Origin: Dreissena polymorpha
Taxonomy: Eukaryota > Mollusca > Bivalvia > Myida > Dreissenidae
Assembly: GCF_020536995.1 (NCBI RefSeq)
Contig: NC_068357.1
Span: 62,694,721-62,758,720, forward strand
Length of the DNA stretch: 64,000 nucleotides
Reading direction: 5' to 3'
Under the pieces are notes generated by a model, which searched no databases, was not told where the DNA came from, and saw only the letters and a program-made list of their open reading frames with translations. Of the stretch, positions 33,691 through 48,000 are shown piece after piece; the first letter of the stretch is position 1, and each line of letters opens with the position of its first letter. Made by a program: the position numbers and the translations under genes.

Positions 33691-36290
33691 TTGTGCTAAA
33701 TAAACCTATATTGCTTGATTTGGCGCAAAGATCCTATTAGTATGTATAAATTATTATATTTGAATATATTTATGATAAAAGCATAGTATCATTGTTATTA
33801 TATATTTAATTATGAAGTACACGGCGTTCGTTTTTGTGGAAATAGTTTCTTTTCCACTTGACACTTAATATTTTACCGCAATTAAATATCAATGTACACA
33901 CATTTTAGGAGTGGTGTAACATTTATTTACATTTTGATTTAAATTTGATAAAAAGAGACGTTTATGCAATTATTAACTTTAATGGGTCTGGTGAGTCTAT
34001 TCATCACAAGAACCAGATGTGCTTTCATCGGAAAAATATTATCTTGCATAGTTTGATACAAATACAGTGCTAATGTTATTACACAACGTCATCCATTTAA
34101 CATTCGTCAGATCTGAAAGAATGGTGGCGCTTTGTAAAGAAATTAGAACATGCTGTTAGATAATACTATTTGAAGAAGTTGTAGAAGGCTTCAATGTGGT
34201 TTAGTTTGAGCCAATTGAAATATGGCGTCAGCGAATTGTAATTAAATGCAATGCATACAATGTAGAAGTTATGTTAAGCATTAATACGTGACTCTACTAT
34301 GCTACCTTATAACGACACAGGTGGGACGCAATATCACTACCTCCATGCGTCGCCGTGGTATGAGACCCAAGGGTGACTTTCATGATGCATTTTGTTTCGA
34401 GAGTTAGAAAGACGCTTCTTGTGATACAACATGCAACGCATTAACATGTAATAAATACATTGACTCCTTAAGCAATTACTATTCAATAAAAATACATATG
34501 ATGCAAATTATTTTAGAGTGAAACGTAATTTTGCTTGGGTTGATTTTTTATACCACATTATTCAACAAGTTTCATATATATATATATTTCTGCATGGTTG
34601 TCGCTTTTTATGTTTATACATACATTCATGAAGTTATTTATGTCTTTACTGAACTGTTTCTGCAAGTTGAATGAATTTCATCAATAACCATCAATAGTTA
34701 CAAATAACATTGTTATACATTGGGTCCAGGGGTGTTTCTCAAAGTTGAATTTTCCGCCCATTTTCTCTTCTTCTGTCCTCAAATGTATGTTTCTATATTG
34801 AAATAAATGGAATACTTTTAGGTCCTATTTAATGACGTACAACCAGCCTACATGTTGTTTGTAGCACTAAACAAAGGTGTTTTGCGTGCCCAGTAAAGGC
34901 CTTTTCTTTTGTCTTTCGTCTAAGAAACACTTTGTTTTCGTTAGATTACATGGATCTGGAAATGACAAGAGGTTTATCCATTTATTTGTATGTTTTAAAC
35001 ACAGATTATGAGGTACTTGTGCGTCTAAGGCTGCTTATGTGACTGCTTACCTTAACGTTCATAAGAGTGGTACTTATTTTGAATGATAGCTGCAAGTTTA
35101 AGCTATTTTTTGTACTGAAAGACATTTAAATTGTGTTTGGTCTTGTGAAAAAAAGTACTGGGAAGAAACTGCGCCTGTCGGATAGGGTGAGCATTAACCG
35201 AGCAATTGAAGCAATAATATCGAGGTGAGAATAACTTGTACAAACACTTTCTGATAGAATATAAAGTATAAAGTCATGAAGCCAAATAAAAATGCTGCTG
35301 ATGACTTATTGTGACAAATTCGAATATATAATTCTCTAACATTGAAACCGGTCATTTCGTCAAGACATAAACATCATATTGATGATGTGTATTTATTATG
35401 CTTTTAATCAATGAAAGATGTATATAATTCACAATCAATAAACATAAAATTGTTAAAACTGGGATCACAGCCTTTGAAAGGTTAATGCACAGCATTAAAT
35501 CGTTTTGATGGCTAGCCGCATCACACACTTACTCCAGAATTAATCACAAATAAAACGTGATTTAATCGGGATAAATCAATGTTATAAGCCAAAAGAAGAA
35601 GGTTATACTAACCCCTGTCTAGATTTTAATTATATTACATAGAAACTCTTGCCAACTTATTTGTACTGGAAAATGAATCCGTGAAACCATAGATCTTCTT
35701 TATCCGGCTGATCTTATGTGGCCTTTCAAATGGTATTATTTTAGATTTTCTGTTCTGCGGAAATTACTTGTAAGGGGTTACTTAGCGTGATAAAAAGAGT
35801 CTAGGGTATTTTAAAACATATTGAATATGTATGTTTTGCATGTTTTTGTATTTAAGGATAACACGGGATTATTTCTTCGTCGTGTTTTTTCTCAGGCTTC
35901 CTTATTGTGATTCTCAATCCAGATTTTGACAGTGTTGAAAATATCTTGATACTCAGAAAATGTCAGTAACATTGGAAATAAATTTCTACGAATAAGGGGA
36001 ATCACCATACAACTATGATAATAAAAGCTCTGTTAAGGCTTTAACTGTTTACATTGTTTGAACTTGTTGTGTGATATCAAAGAAATACTCAAACTCTTTT
36101 AGCAATATGTGATGTTGACAAAATCTGTGTGAACACCAACATGTGCTCCGCCTATAAAACCATGTTCAGAGATAAATATGATGCGTATAATACAATTGCA
36201 CTCGTGTAGGCAGTTACATTAAAGCTCAATCAACTTTATCTGACAGGCTCCCTCCCATAAAAAATGACAAATGTAAAATAAACGTATACA
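33691..36290. other. Unique sequence; about 34.1-35.1 kb matches 48.0-49.1 kb weakly
   Basis: No gene is seen. Between about 34080 and 35130, phrases such as AATGCTACC/ATGCTACC with AACGACA, TTTCTG near CATCAATAA and TTTTGAATGATAG occur in the same order as at 48.1-49.1 kb. This suggests an old duplication of non-coding sequence. Confidence 0.35.
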
Positions 36291-36299
36291 AAATAAATT

Positions 36300-39200
36300 C
36301 AAATTTCTTGATAAATTAGTTAAAACATATTTATTTCAAACAATACAATTTGTTATCATATAGCATTACATGTAACATTTATACAATGAATATATTTGAA
36401 TAGGATAAGAACGAAAGACAATGTCTTATATAGTTTTTCTCCCTATACAAATACAATTATATGTTTTAATCATTAAACAATAATAACAGTTTAAATATGA
36501 GACAAACTACGTGTATAGTGTTTCAATCATAAAACAAGTTTTAAGTTTACATATGGAGGTGAAGGATAGAGTGGTAGAGTTCTCGGAAGAAGATAAAATA
36601 GTTTTGAAATATTTGATAAGGGAAAAGAACAGAAAAGGTTTGAGAATCGTTCTGTAGCTTATTTACGAATCAAATCGCTTACTATTAACAATAAATTTGT
36701 GAACCGCATCAGCAATTTTAATATTGGTAAGTTAATCACGCGCGTTGTCTTCATACAGAATAGTTTCAATGCAGGGGACGGAATAAACTGATTTTGTGTT
36801 AAGAAGGTCGCCGCGAGCATGTGCATACTGAGTGCATTCGAGAAAATAATGTGACGTCGTTTTCTAAAGTCCGCATACACATTATGGGGATGTAGCAATA
36901 TAACGTCTGAAAAGATGGCCATTAAAGGCGCTACACTTTGTACGTAAGCGCGTGTGTAATATTTGAGAGCGTCTTTCTCCGTACGAGAACATGGAATTTT
37001 GAATCGGTCGATCAATTTTAATAAGCCGTTTGAAGGAAAGAATCGATTCAGCGATTTTGGCGACATCTGAAAGATTATTCCATTCGGATACAGTGGACGG
37101 TAAAAACGAATTGGAATTCAGTGACGTTCGCGCTTGAATTGGCTGAAGATATGACGCATTTCGTAATGAGTAATTGCTACGCGATCCAACTTTTGCGGAA
37201 ACAAGGGACTGTAAGTAGTTCGGAGCATTGTTTGATTTCATTGTATACATTAATGTCAGTTTATGTTTACGTCATCGTTGACTGAGAGTTTCCCATCCAA
37301 ATTCATTATAAAGTTCTTCTATTGAGACTAGACGTATTATTCGCGCGGCTTCAGTTTGTATTTTCTCTTGTTCATCTTTTTCGTATTGCGTGCAATTGTC
37401 AAATACAGCGTCTGAGTACTCAATGATTGGTCTAATAACCGAAAAATATTTTTTCTCGAGAGTTTTTCTATCAAGAATTGTTTTTAATCTACGCATTATA
37501 TGAACTCGTGACCATGCCTGTTCCTTTATAAAGGATATATGCGCATGTTATTTGACATAAAAATACCTAAATGTTTATGGACATTAATTGGAATATTAAT
37601 GTTCTGCATGGTCAATGGTGGATGATTTGGTTTATTAATTTTGCGAGAAATAATCATTGATTCGGATTTTGAAGGGTTAAAACAAACCATCCATTTGTTA
37701 GCTCAGCTAGAAATTTTATCGATATCTGATTGCAGTACGGCTGCAGTTTCACTACGCGAATTAACGACCATAAAAAGACTGGTATCATCAGCGAACATAT
37801 GTGTATGTGCATTTCTGTCAGCAATAATGTCATTTATATATACTAGAAACATAAGTGGTCCTAAAATAGAACCTTGAGGGACTCCGGCGAGAATTTCAAT
37901 AGGGTTTGATCCGGACGATACCGGTAAAATGTCTGTTTGTTTACGATCAGAAAGATAATTAGACAAAAACGTTAATAGTTTTTCTCGAATGTCTGCTTGT
38001 TGCAGTTTACATAAAATACCTTTGTGCCATACTTTATCAAAAGCTTTACTTATATAAAAAAAATACAACTCTGACCTCAAGGCCATTATCTAGTGCTTTA
38101 CAAAATGTGTTGTAAATATATGTCAGCCGATTGACAGTGGAGTCACCAGGCAAAAAGCCAGATTGAGTCGGTGCAAAAAATGAATTTGCACGAAGAAAAT
38201 TAAAAATGTGTTTATGCAATATTCTTTCAAAGACCTTCTCGGATGTATTTAGCAGTGATATGTGTCGATCATTTGACGTTAAGGATGGATCGCCTTTTTT
38301 GCAAACTGTGCAAACATTTGCAAGTTTCCAACAAGAAGGCATTTTGCAAGCATTTTAACAAGAGTTAAACAAATCACTCAAGGGGTAACTTAATTGATGC
38401 ATTGCCTCTTTTAGGATTCTATTATCTATTCCATCAGGACCGGACGCTTTTTTCTACCTTTAGACATTTTAATTGAGTCAAATACTTCCTCTGGGGTTAT
38501 ATGAATAGACTGAAGACTGTTCGTGTGTGTATGGTGCATTGGGGGAAGATCGTGATTTGTTTCATCAACTGAACACTGGCTAGCGAAATACTTTTTGAGC
38601 ATATCCGCTTTACTTGTATCATCTGCTACAAAACTATTGGTTTGTTCATCGTAAAGAGGTGGTATTGTGTTAGTTGTGTTAGAACTTAGAATGGACAAAT
38701 GTTCGCAGTGTCTTCCACCAGTCTTTAGCGGAAAGGTCTGATGACTTTAGTTTTTGAGCAATATTGCGAAAGTATTCGATTTACGAGTTACGCAAGAGTA
38801 GAACAATCTCATTCCTTACATGACGGAAGTTTGACCAGTGAATATCACTTTTAAATTGTTTTGCTTTTCGGTAAAGGCGCTTCCGTTGTCGAATTGTTTT
38901 CTTTATGGTATTGTTTATTCATGGAAAATCGCGCATACGGATACAACAATTTTTGTTCGGAATACATATACTTGCAATGTTCAATATTTTTTTAGTTAAA
39001 TTATCTGCATATATATCAACATTTTCGGATTTATGTAGATCCCAATTTGTACCCGACATCATTTGTCGTAGTTTTGAATAATCCCCAATGTCGTAGCGCC
39101 AAATATGGCGATAAAACGTTTTGTATCTGGGTTTTGTAAAATTTAATGTTACAAAAATAGGGCAGTGATACCGAACGGTTTGGTCTAAAAATGGTTCGCC

Positions 39201-39410
39201 TATTCCAGATAGTAGTACATTATTCCGATTACTTACAAAGATACGATCAATAATAGAAGACGTGTGTTCAGTATAATGAGTTGGTTCGTTAATAACTTGC
39301 GTTAATTCATATTGATGACATAAATCATTATTTTTTCGTGCCGACGGTTCAGCTAGAGCATTTATGTTAAAATCACCTGTTATAATAATATCATTTATTC
39401 GATAAATTGT
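36300..39410 (-). mobile_element. 5'-truncated LINE of the Jockey/CR1 group
   Basis: Read on the minus strand from 39410: the end of an AP endonuclease (TGDFNINALAEPSARKNND and later HCPIFV), then a linker, then reverse transcriptase. Visible parts are KKGDPSLTSNDRHISLL, TQSGFLPGDSTVNRL, KAFDKVWHKG, GVPQGSILGPLMFLVYIND and FADDTSLF, the catalytic core. Then follow RPIIEYSDAVFDNCTQYEKD and EAARIIRLVSIEELYNEFGW, and a C-terminal part with SFLPSTVSEWNNLSD. The copy lacks ORF1 and the start of the endonuclease. Frames change between 38.70, 38.43, 38.05, 37.7, 37.5, 37.25 and 37.0 kb, so it is dead. The 3' end is not precise; AATAAA on the minus strand near 36330 may mark it. GATAAATT at both edges is a weak candidate for a target duplication. 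Confidence 0.88.
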
Positions 39411-41170
39411 AATTTAAATGTTTTATTATCAATTTAATCCTCTTGTGAAGTAAGTTTTTGACTGTGTTGACACTTCTACATGTAAACAACGTCTTTATAG
39501 TCAAACTGTGTGTGAACACTGGCTCTGTATATGTCCAAGTATAAAGCTAATAACACATTTGATTTTCACAAACAGTTGCACCTTTGACACCTACAAGCTT
39601 GACAAGTCACTTTTAGGGCTTACAATATAAGATCTTGTACAGTATTCGAATGTTGAAATACATCATATTTTCATTAATTAACGAACAAACACCATCATTA
39701 AAGTACCTTGCCACTAATCATTCATTTATTTTAAACAGAAAAAGGTTTATTATTATTTGTTATTTTTAATTAGAATGTGGACAGTTAATACACTTAAAAT
39801 GACCAAATATTAAACAAAAATAGAATATAAGTATCAAACACGCACGTAATTGGCATTTCAATGTCATTGATATAATGTTGGTGCGAAACATTTGAACAAA
39901 CACAATTGTAAGTATAACCATTATTTTCAATATAATAAATTTTAAAATAAATTTGTATATAGACTTAATCAAGCCCTTTAAGAAGCTCGTTTTATACGAA
40001 CATTCTATTTAATTATTCGTAACAGTGTGTAATTGAATGCTTTAACATAAAAGCAACTATTGCACAATTAAATAACGTTTATTCGCTAAAGAATTAACTA
40101 TCTTATTCAACGCAAAGGCTATTTTCCACGTCGAAACTCCCAAACCCCATTGTTAATGCAATATGGTATAACCCATCACTTGCCAGTCTATTGCATCACT
40201 TGGACTCGTCCACTATGTGAAAGCGCATGGTTGTCCTAGATCAGTCTTTTACGTGCTGGTCGGTCATCTGAGTAAGTCACAAATTTATGATTTTTTTAAT
40301 TTTTGCAAGTTGTTGTGAACTTTTTATTGAACTCTTTTCAAATAAGCAACTCTATAATTGTTTTTGCCGCATGTACATTTTAGTATATTAAATGGTTGTG
40401 TAATTTTTATTTAGCTCTTTTCAAATGAGCAACTCTGAAATTGTTTTTGTCGCATGTAAATTGTAGTGTATCAAAACAAGTTTACATATTTATATATATT
40501 TTTGAGTTCTTAGATTCAAGACCACGCGTTTTGTCTCCAACAATTTGTCTGAAGTATTATAATTTAAATGCACTTCGATGTTTATGTATAATTTCAAAAT
40601 GTTTTTCGTACTGTTATTTATTATATAAACATTTAGTACATATAGTTTCGGGGAAATAGAGTTATATTTTGGATTTTAGATATAAGATTAAATATAAGAT
40701 TTGGTATAAGATAGATCGACCACGTGTATGTATGATTATCGAAATTTGAATCTATAAATACACAACTTAAGTCTACCTTAACTATTTGTGGTGTGGTGCA
40801 GTTTTGTGACATTTTGAAAGCGGCTGACATTTTAAAAGCTGTTCGTGTATCACTGGTGATCTGTTTATCTTGTTAGTGGTTTATTTAGTTAACTTGTATT
40901 ATTAAGCAAAGCTTAAATAACAGCAACATTTTTGTGGCAACTTAGCTAACATGTATTTTAGTGAATAATTTTGTCTTACATGTTGTTAAATTGTTAACGT
41001 GAGTTAATGAATTCAATTGAATATTTAATTTACAATTATTGTCTATAACATTGTTCGCTTTTCGTTTTTATTAACAAGACCATTTTTATGGTTTTATAAT
41101 TCCACCACGGGCCAGAGACGTCGTGTTGAAGTTGCTCGGTCGCTAAAAGCCATGGGCGCGGAACAGGAAG
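39411..41170. other. AT-rich sequence with an 87-bp tandem duplication at 40312-40480
   Basis: Two units share TTTTTATT, CTCTTTTCAAATRAGCAACT, CTRWAATTGTTTTTGYCGCA and TGTAMATTKTAGTRTAT, about 87 bp apart. The rest shows no gene or known repeat. Confidence 0.5.
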
Positions 41171-41172
41171 CG

Positions 41173-41502
41173 ACCACCGGTCTTTCGGAACCATAGCTGC
41201 CGGCGCCGGAAATAGAGCACGAAATTGCGTCCGAACCGGGTACGAGCGCCCAAGGTTGTGAGCAAGGTTGGTTAAACATGTACGCCCATGTAGCTTTGCA
41301 GACGAGACAAAACATTTGGAACGGGGAATTTGTTGACTTGAGATCGCTTTTACCAAATTTCAGGGAAACATCTCAGCAAAAAGTTCAAATTAGGAATGGG
41401 GAGATCCTATTTTGTTTATGGGCAGTCACGCTAAGAAATAACAAGAAAAATCTTCACAAAGATCAACGGCATTTCATGTTGGTTTGTTTTGGTGAAAGAT
41501 AA
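41173..41502 (+). pseudogene. Retroelement-like coding fragment
   Basis: About 110 codons of open frame end at 41502. They include NMYAHVALQTRQNIWNGEFV and DLRSLLPNFRETSQQ with VQIRNGEILF. The phrase order (helix, 'I-W-x-G-E-[FY]-[VI]-D', 'LLP', then a short strand) resembles proteins that accompany tyrosine-recombinase or related retroelements in molluscs and cnidarians; this is recall, not a search. It is a fossil fragment with no other parts nearby. A minus-strand ORF over the same bases is a shadow. Confidence 0.3.
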
Positions 41503-43480
41503 TCAGTTAAAACAAAGTTCGCATTACCCTGTCTAAAAGCGTAATTCCTAACTGCATCACACTGACATCAAAAACGAGATTCTGTGCCAGTTTTTAGTGG
41601 CTTATTTCTCATGCTTTATTTCTTGTGAATATATAATTATATGTATGAAACACATATATGCGCTGTGAAGTTAACCCATTAAAGTTAACCCTTCAAACGC
41701 GACTCGTGCATATATATTTCAAATGTGTGTACGCGCGTTCTTCAAACAGACCTGTTGAGTAGTTGGCCGTACACAGCTATGTGACTCGATTATTGATATA
41801 ATGTGAATCATTCCGATCATCAAACTTTTTATTTCGAGAGTTGAATTTGAAACGCTTGTATCGGCTGCTACACATTCTACCGAAAAATGATCAGTACAAT
41901 GGGGGGGGGGGGGTCATTCGACAGACAAGGTCGCGTCTTTCTTGCAGAAAGCGTGGGTTTTAATACTTGATTACTGTGTACAAACTTCGTAGTGCAGAGA
42001 ACGTCGAGATCTTTACTTTAAATAGACAATGGGCGCCGCTCGCCATTTCCCAATCGTGTCAACACATTAATTATGTAATAAATTAATTACGGACTAGCTG
42101 TACGAGCGCATAAAGCATATCAGCGTTCAAAATAAATGTTTGAGGAGTTTTTTCAAATCTCGAATACGATTCCCGAATATATTGTATTATTAAATATCAG
42201 TCAATAAGATTTCCGAATATATTACTTTTATAATCCGTCAATATGCTCATCCAGCAGTAGGGCAACACAAAATAAACAACTTCCATGGCTATACGCAAAC
42301 ATGAATAGTGCGTACAATTATGGAAGGTTTAACACGTAGTCACGTCAGAAGAAATTCTCACGTGTCCCATATCTCCGTTTAAATGCTGCTCGAAGAATAT
42401 AAATGTATTTATTATCGGTGAGGTGATACATGTCCAATGGAGCGGAAATCAAGATTTCCACGTGCACCGATTTGTAGGGTAGAGCGTAGACGTAATTCAA
42501 ATCATTTTATTTATTTATTCTCTGTTTGTTTAAAGGTTAATATTATGTTTTTCGTGTTTCAGTATAATGGAATATACTTGCGTAATAGCATGCATCAGTG
42601 CGTCAAAAACTGATCAATGCCGTTATGGTTTATTCGTTTGCATTCAGTTTGACCAACTGACTTTCGTCGTAACAATGATATTTTAGTCTGGTTGATTAGG
42701 TCCACAAACAAAGTATGGGTGGAAATCTGACGCATGAAAGTTGTACATTCGTTAGAGGATATTATTATGCGCCAACAATCGATGAATGCATATTTTTGTT
42801 CTCGCTACGTACTCAATCGTCAAAACTATTAGATAGTGTGACGTTAATAAAATAAACACGAACGGAACATTACGTATTTTCTTCAGTATGGTTCCATGGG
42901 TGTATTTATATATATCGAACAAAAAGAAAAAAACGTTTATTTCTAGCCATATTAATGCATGTCGGCATTATACTTGGAGCCTGATTTATTAAAGTTAATA
43001 TACTCAATACGATTTGTAAAGCAAAACTGCTTATTATACTTTGGTAGAAACGCATTTTCCGGGTCTCTATTGCAACGAAGACTAAATCAACGAACAACAA
43101 ATATAATCGCAGCCTTAATTCGAAAATCCCAGCGATCAATTGTATCTGCATACTATATTAAATGATATGCTTTGGTGCGTATCTTGCAGCACTTGTAATA
43201 TAATCCATGAAACAAAATTAATAATAATAATAAATACATATAATGATGATAATAATAACAAAATATAACACATCAATAGCATAATATATATATATTTATA
43301 TATATACAACAAACTGCGGTAATACAAATTCATATACATTCGTTTGAATGTACGTCTTCGTGAATTTTTGAACTTGCTTAAATGATAACCGATGGGCTTA
43401 TGTTTAAAAGACACATAAACAAATTTGATTCTAAGTAAATGATAGAATGGAGGCTCAGTCCTGAGATATCTAACAATCTG
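41503..43480. other. Unclassified sequence
   Basis: Mostly AT-rich with a run of 13 G at about 41902. ORFs at 42906-43414 resemble nothing known. ATAATAATAA and TATATATA simple sequence occurs near 43220-43305. Confidence 0.35.
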
Positions 43481-44460
43481 GTTATATTGGTATAGGTTCG
43501 GTATATGTTATGTTGATGGTGCACAAAAAGCGTCTCTGTAATTTCAAAATTATTGTGATTAAACGATTGCCAATAGGCTTATGATGATCAACGTTGGCTA
43601 TATAAACACAAATAAAAGGTTGTTGGAAGATAAGCAGTTCGATTGCCTCTACTGGAACAGGGACTTAATCCCAAAAGAAAAACAATGTGGTTATATACAA
43701 TGGTATATGGTTGGTTGGTGGTGCACTAAAATGTGCTTATGTATTTTTTAAATTATGGTGTTAAAACGATCGCCCAAATCGGCTTATGGTAAAAAGCTCG
43801 GTGATCACTTTTGGCTATAGGTAAATATTAAATAAATATCAAGTTCTTGGTAGATAACGCCGTTCCCGGGTCTCTACTGGAACCGGGAATTAATCCCGGA
43901 AGAACTGTGTGGTGGTTATATATAATGGTCCATGGTTGGTTGGTGGTGCACTAAAATGTGCTTATATACTTTCAAAATTATGGTGTTGAAACGATCGCCC
44001 AATTTGGCTTATGGTAAAAAGCTCGGTGATCACTTTTGGCTATAAGTAAATATTAAATAAATATCAAGTTCTTGGTAGATAACGCCGTTCCCGGGTCTCT
44101 ACTTGAACCGGGATTTAATCCCGGAAGAACATTTACGTGGTTATATATAATGGTACATGGTTGGTTGATGAAGCGATAAATGGGCTTCTATATTTCTGAA
44201 ATAACGGAGAATACATGAATGACAACTGGCTTATGGTAAACTGCCCGTTAATCATCTTTGGCAGTAAATAAATAAATATCCGGTTCTTGGTAGAACCGCA
44301 GATCTAGTTTTCAAGTTGTGGTAAAACGATCGCCATTTGGCTTATGTTGAAAATCCTGGTGATAAATTTAATGTATTAAACAAATCAATAGGTTATTCGC
44401 TGACCTCTTCTGAACTGGAACTTGATACCGGAAGAACAAAGGTCGTTTTAAAATGCTATA
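43480..44460 (+). repeat. Tandem repeat, about four 226-bp units
   Basis: Units begin near 43688, 43914 and 44141 with GGTTATATAYAATGGTMYATGG TTGGTTG and go on with GTGCACTAAAATGTGCTTAT, AAACGATCGCCCAA, GGCTTATGGTAAAAAGCTCG and CCGTTCCCGGGTCTCTACT. They end in the near-palindrome CCGGGAATTAATCCCGG. Half-decayed units extend on both sides. The ends do not match the pearl-like elements, so this is a separate satellite-like repeat. Confidence 0.8.
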
Positions 44461-45395
44461 TAGTTGGCTAGCAGTGCCGTATTGTTTTCATATACTTGTT
44501 TATCAAATATTAAAAAAAAAAAAAATAATAAATTGGTTTATAGTAACCAAGTGGTCTATGGTTGAAAGCCCGACTTAAAATGTTTGCTTTTATCGATTCA
44601 TGTACAAGTTACTCGAAGACACACGTACATACAACCGTAACATATATATGACTTACTGTTTTATTATATTTCATAACATTAGTTCGCCGTGGCATTGACT
44701 TTTGCATTTGAAAACTGTATCACGTGGCATTTTGTTCTAAGGTTTAAAACGCAACGGCCGAATTCATGGTGGTCGGAACTTGTATATTAATCGGGTATTA
44801 AATGTCACGTAAGGAACGTTAAATAATCGGATAATCGATGATATGGGATGCCTATCATAGGGCAGTAGACGTGGCAGACGGTTCTGATCTAGGTTTGCAA
44901 TATTTAGGGATCAACATCACGTGGGTTTTAAAAGGCGGAATGTGCCTGGAACACATATAATAATCCTATAATTCGCAATTGCCATTTAATCAGCATGTTG
45001 TACATTTGATCACCAATTATGGTGGTAACGAATTCGGACCCCGATCAATGTTACATGATTATCGATACATATTGGGCTACCTACAATAGCTTTAATCTGA
45101 CGCGATCAAAGTTTACTCCTTAATCCTTCCGCAGATATACTAACGCCATGCTTATAGTAAACATAAATAAATAAATAAGAAAACAAATATAGAATTCATG
45201 AATAGCGTTACTATTCTTAGATGCGGGAGGTTGCTATATCAAATACCCTGCCATTGTTGAATCGCTAGTCCTTTTTAAATCCGATTACACGCATAAGTTC
45301 GAGTTGGGATCGTTATCATGTTGAACACTGTCTGGGGCAATCTATAGCCTTTTTATTTAAGCAAGGTTTCGTTTTTCTAAGACCGATTTTAATTC
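44461..45395. other. Unclassified AT-rich sequence
   Basis: No frames, repeats or RNA signals that I recognise. Confidence 0.3.
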
Positions 45396-45640
45396 ATTGT
45401 TATTGCTTGTCAAGGTTGTCGTGTGTTCATGGCCGCTGTGTGGCGGAAGGCCTACTTCCTGCGGCCGTGGTCCTTTTTTGGCAAAGTTTCCACGAACACA
45501 CTTCCCGCTTGTCACGGGGGATAGTCGTGGCGGAAGGCCCACTGCCTGCGGCCGTGGTCCTTTTTGGCACTGTAACACACTACCCGCTTGGCACAGGGAT
45601 TGTCTTTTTTGAACTTTTATTTCCCGCCGTTCGCGGGGGA
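45396..45640. repeat. GC-rich tandem duplication, about 105-bp unit
   Basis: Two units share GTGGCGGAAGGCCYACT, CCTGCGGCCGTGGTCCTTTT, TTGGCA and ACACACTWCCCGCTTG with a following GGCAC or TCACGGGG. They are much more GC-rich than the surroundings. ORFs in three frames here (71, 91 and 142 codons) are supported by composition only. Confidence 0.7.
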
Positions 45641-48000
45641 ATCTGTGTTTTATTACAAATCGTCCCAGCTTTGATATTTTAATGCCAAACCTTTCAAGAG
45701 AATAAATTGTGTTTAAACTTTTCTTGATGTTTGTCGTTGAATAACTAATACTTACATGTAAACATATTCTATGCGAATCATCCAAGAAAGAGAAATTTAC
45801 GATATTGACATTAAAATCTTCCCGTTAATCATATAGTCGTGTGTTCAATATGTTGTTAGTCTACATAGTCAAGATGGTTATTCTACGAAAGAATTTTTAT
45901 ACGACGAACATAATATATTAACGTTTTTTGAACATTTTGTTTCAAGTAGGGAGTGTTGATGTTCAAAATAGCACATAACTTCAAATTGTGTCTGTTCAAC
46001 TCATTTACTCAAGCAACACATAAAGTATTTCGTTATCAACAATATCTGAGTATTTCACCTATAAAAAGCGCACACTAAGTACCAAGTTCTCACAATTTAG
46101 TTGGTTCGAAATGCTTTTAAAATGGTTAGAAAACGGAATGTGAAAGCTATGCAATATGTTTTATTAAAATGATTTTAGTTGGTAGAATAATTGTGTTGAT
46201 TTATTATACGAATTACTTTTGCTGAGGTAAAACACGACACTCATGTCTCTCGTGGCAGCAGTTTTATTTAATCATAGTTATTTGACATGGCAAAAGCAGA
46301 GGTTCGCGTGAGATATTGATATTAATGTAATTGCTTCCTGAAGTATTGAACGCCCTACCTTGTCTTGGAAAGCTCTCTCGTCTGTGATCAGCTTTCATGC
46401 AAGTATTTCTGAACGTCATTGCTTTGTGTCTGAAATAGTTAAATCGGTAATGTGCCGTTACGTTTTCCATTGTAAGCTATCTCGAGTACTTGTCTCGACA
46501 GCCAATGAACCCGAAAGTTAAAGGGTAGAATTATTCACATATGTCAGTTTCTTGTGCACAAAATGTAATATTACACATTCCATTGCGTTTTCCAACATTG
46601 GGATGAAAACCCGAATAAGCGTTTCCCATTTATGATGTAGAGGAAGCAATTTTCGCCCACAGACAGCTTTGTATGGTTTTCATTGAAACTTTCTGGCTTT
46701 ACAATTAGTAAAATTATGTTCAAAGAATGAAACAATAACATATGAGTTATACATATAAGCATGGCACTATAATCTTAATCATTTTATTTCATGAAATAAA
46801 TGCAAAAATATGTATTAGTCACCATCAAAGATTTAATTTTGTGCAGTTTTTGTCATCCATGCAACCAGTAATTGGAAAAAAAACTTATTGGCCATGATAT
46901 GAATAATTTCATTACGTAGGACAATTGAATGCATTATACTAGTATGTGAAAATATAAATGACTTGCAAAATAATCCATATTACACATCACATATTGTAAC
47001 TGCATGCAAATATTGTTCGAATTATTTTGGATTATGAATGGTAACTTTTTTCTGTTTAAGATGTATGACTTAATTTTGTCTGAAAACTAATGCTTCTTTT
47101 TAAATTATATCAATATAATTTTTATCTAAAATTGTCCTCAAATGTTTAATAAAATAAAAATGAATGACATATCCATCGTCGTTTCAGTGGTCAAACACGT
47201 ATTATCTTCAGATGTTTTACGCCTAATAAAAAGGTGTTCGGAAATACTAAAATCGTATTGAATTGTACAGTCTTCAATACGAGATGGGCATCATGATTTT
47301 TTGCAGTTTAATCATGTAATTTTTATTTTAGTAATTTTAGTTTAATTATCTACAGATATGCGTCCTTAAAATTCATTAATTTAAAATACATAAGTCAACA
47401 TAATACACGTTGTTTATATTTATTGTTATGGCTGGATAGGAGCTCAAACGAGATAAATCATTAACTCAATTACTCGCAATGTTTGTGTACATCGTTTGCT
47501 TTATGTAGTTGTGTGTGCTTTAACCAGTATACATACATATATTAGTTATACGTTTGTATAACAACCGCTTACACATATGTTTATTCGCGATTCTCCGTGT
47601 TTTTATTGTATAACAAAGTTGATGTTTTCGAAAACAGAATATTATTCAACTTTACCTACACCAATCTTTGAAACCCTTGGATTCTAGGCGATACCAATAC
47701 ATTGTTGCATATAAAAGAACTAATTTTTAAAATGAACAACCGTCTGCAATGACTTGTATTGCTATCTTTTTAATGATGCTTTCTTTGTGTTTGAATGTAT
47801 ATTTTTTCACAACAGTGATGTCGATAAAGGCAGTTCTAAACGCGTAACTTAAATTATACCCATCGTTGTTTGACATCAAAGTGAAAGTAACATTCGCCCT
47901 GGTTAAAGTTTTAAATGATGCCCTTTTAAAACGATGCTTATTTAAATAAAAAGAGAAATTTTAAACGGTTAATTGTCATTATAATTTGCGTTTTAATAGC
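45641..48000. other. Unclassified AT-rich sequence
   Basis: No coding block, RNA gene or named repeat was seen on either strand. ORFs at 46264-46470 and 46571-46762 look like chance. Confidence 0.35.
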
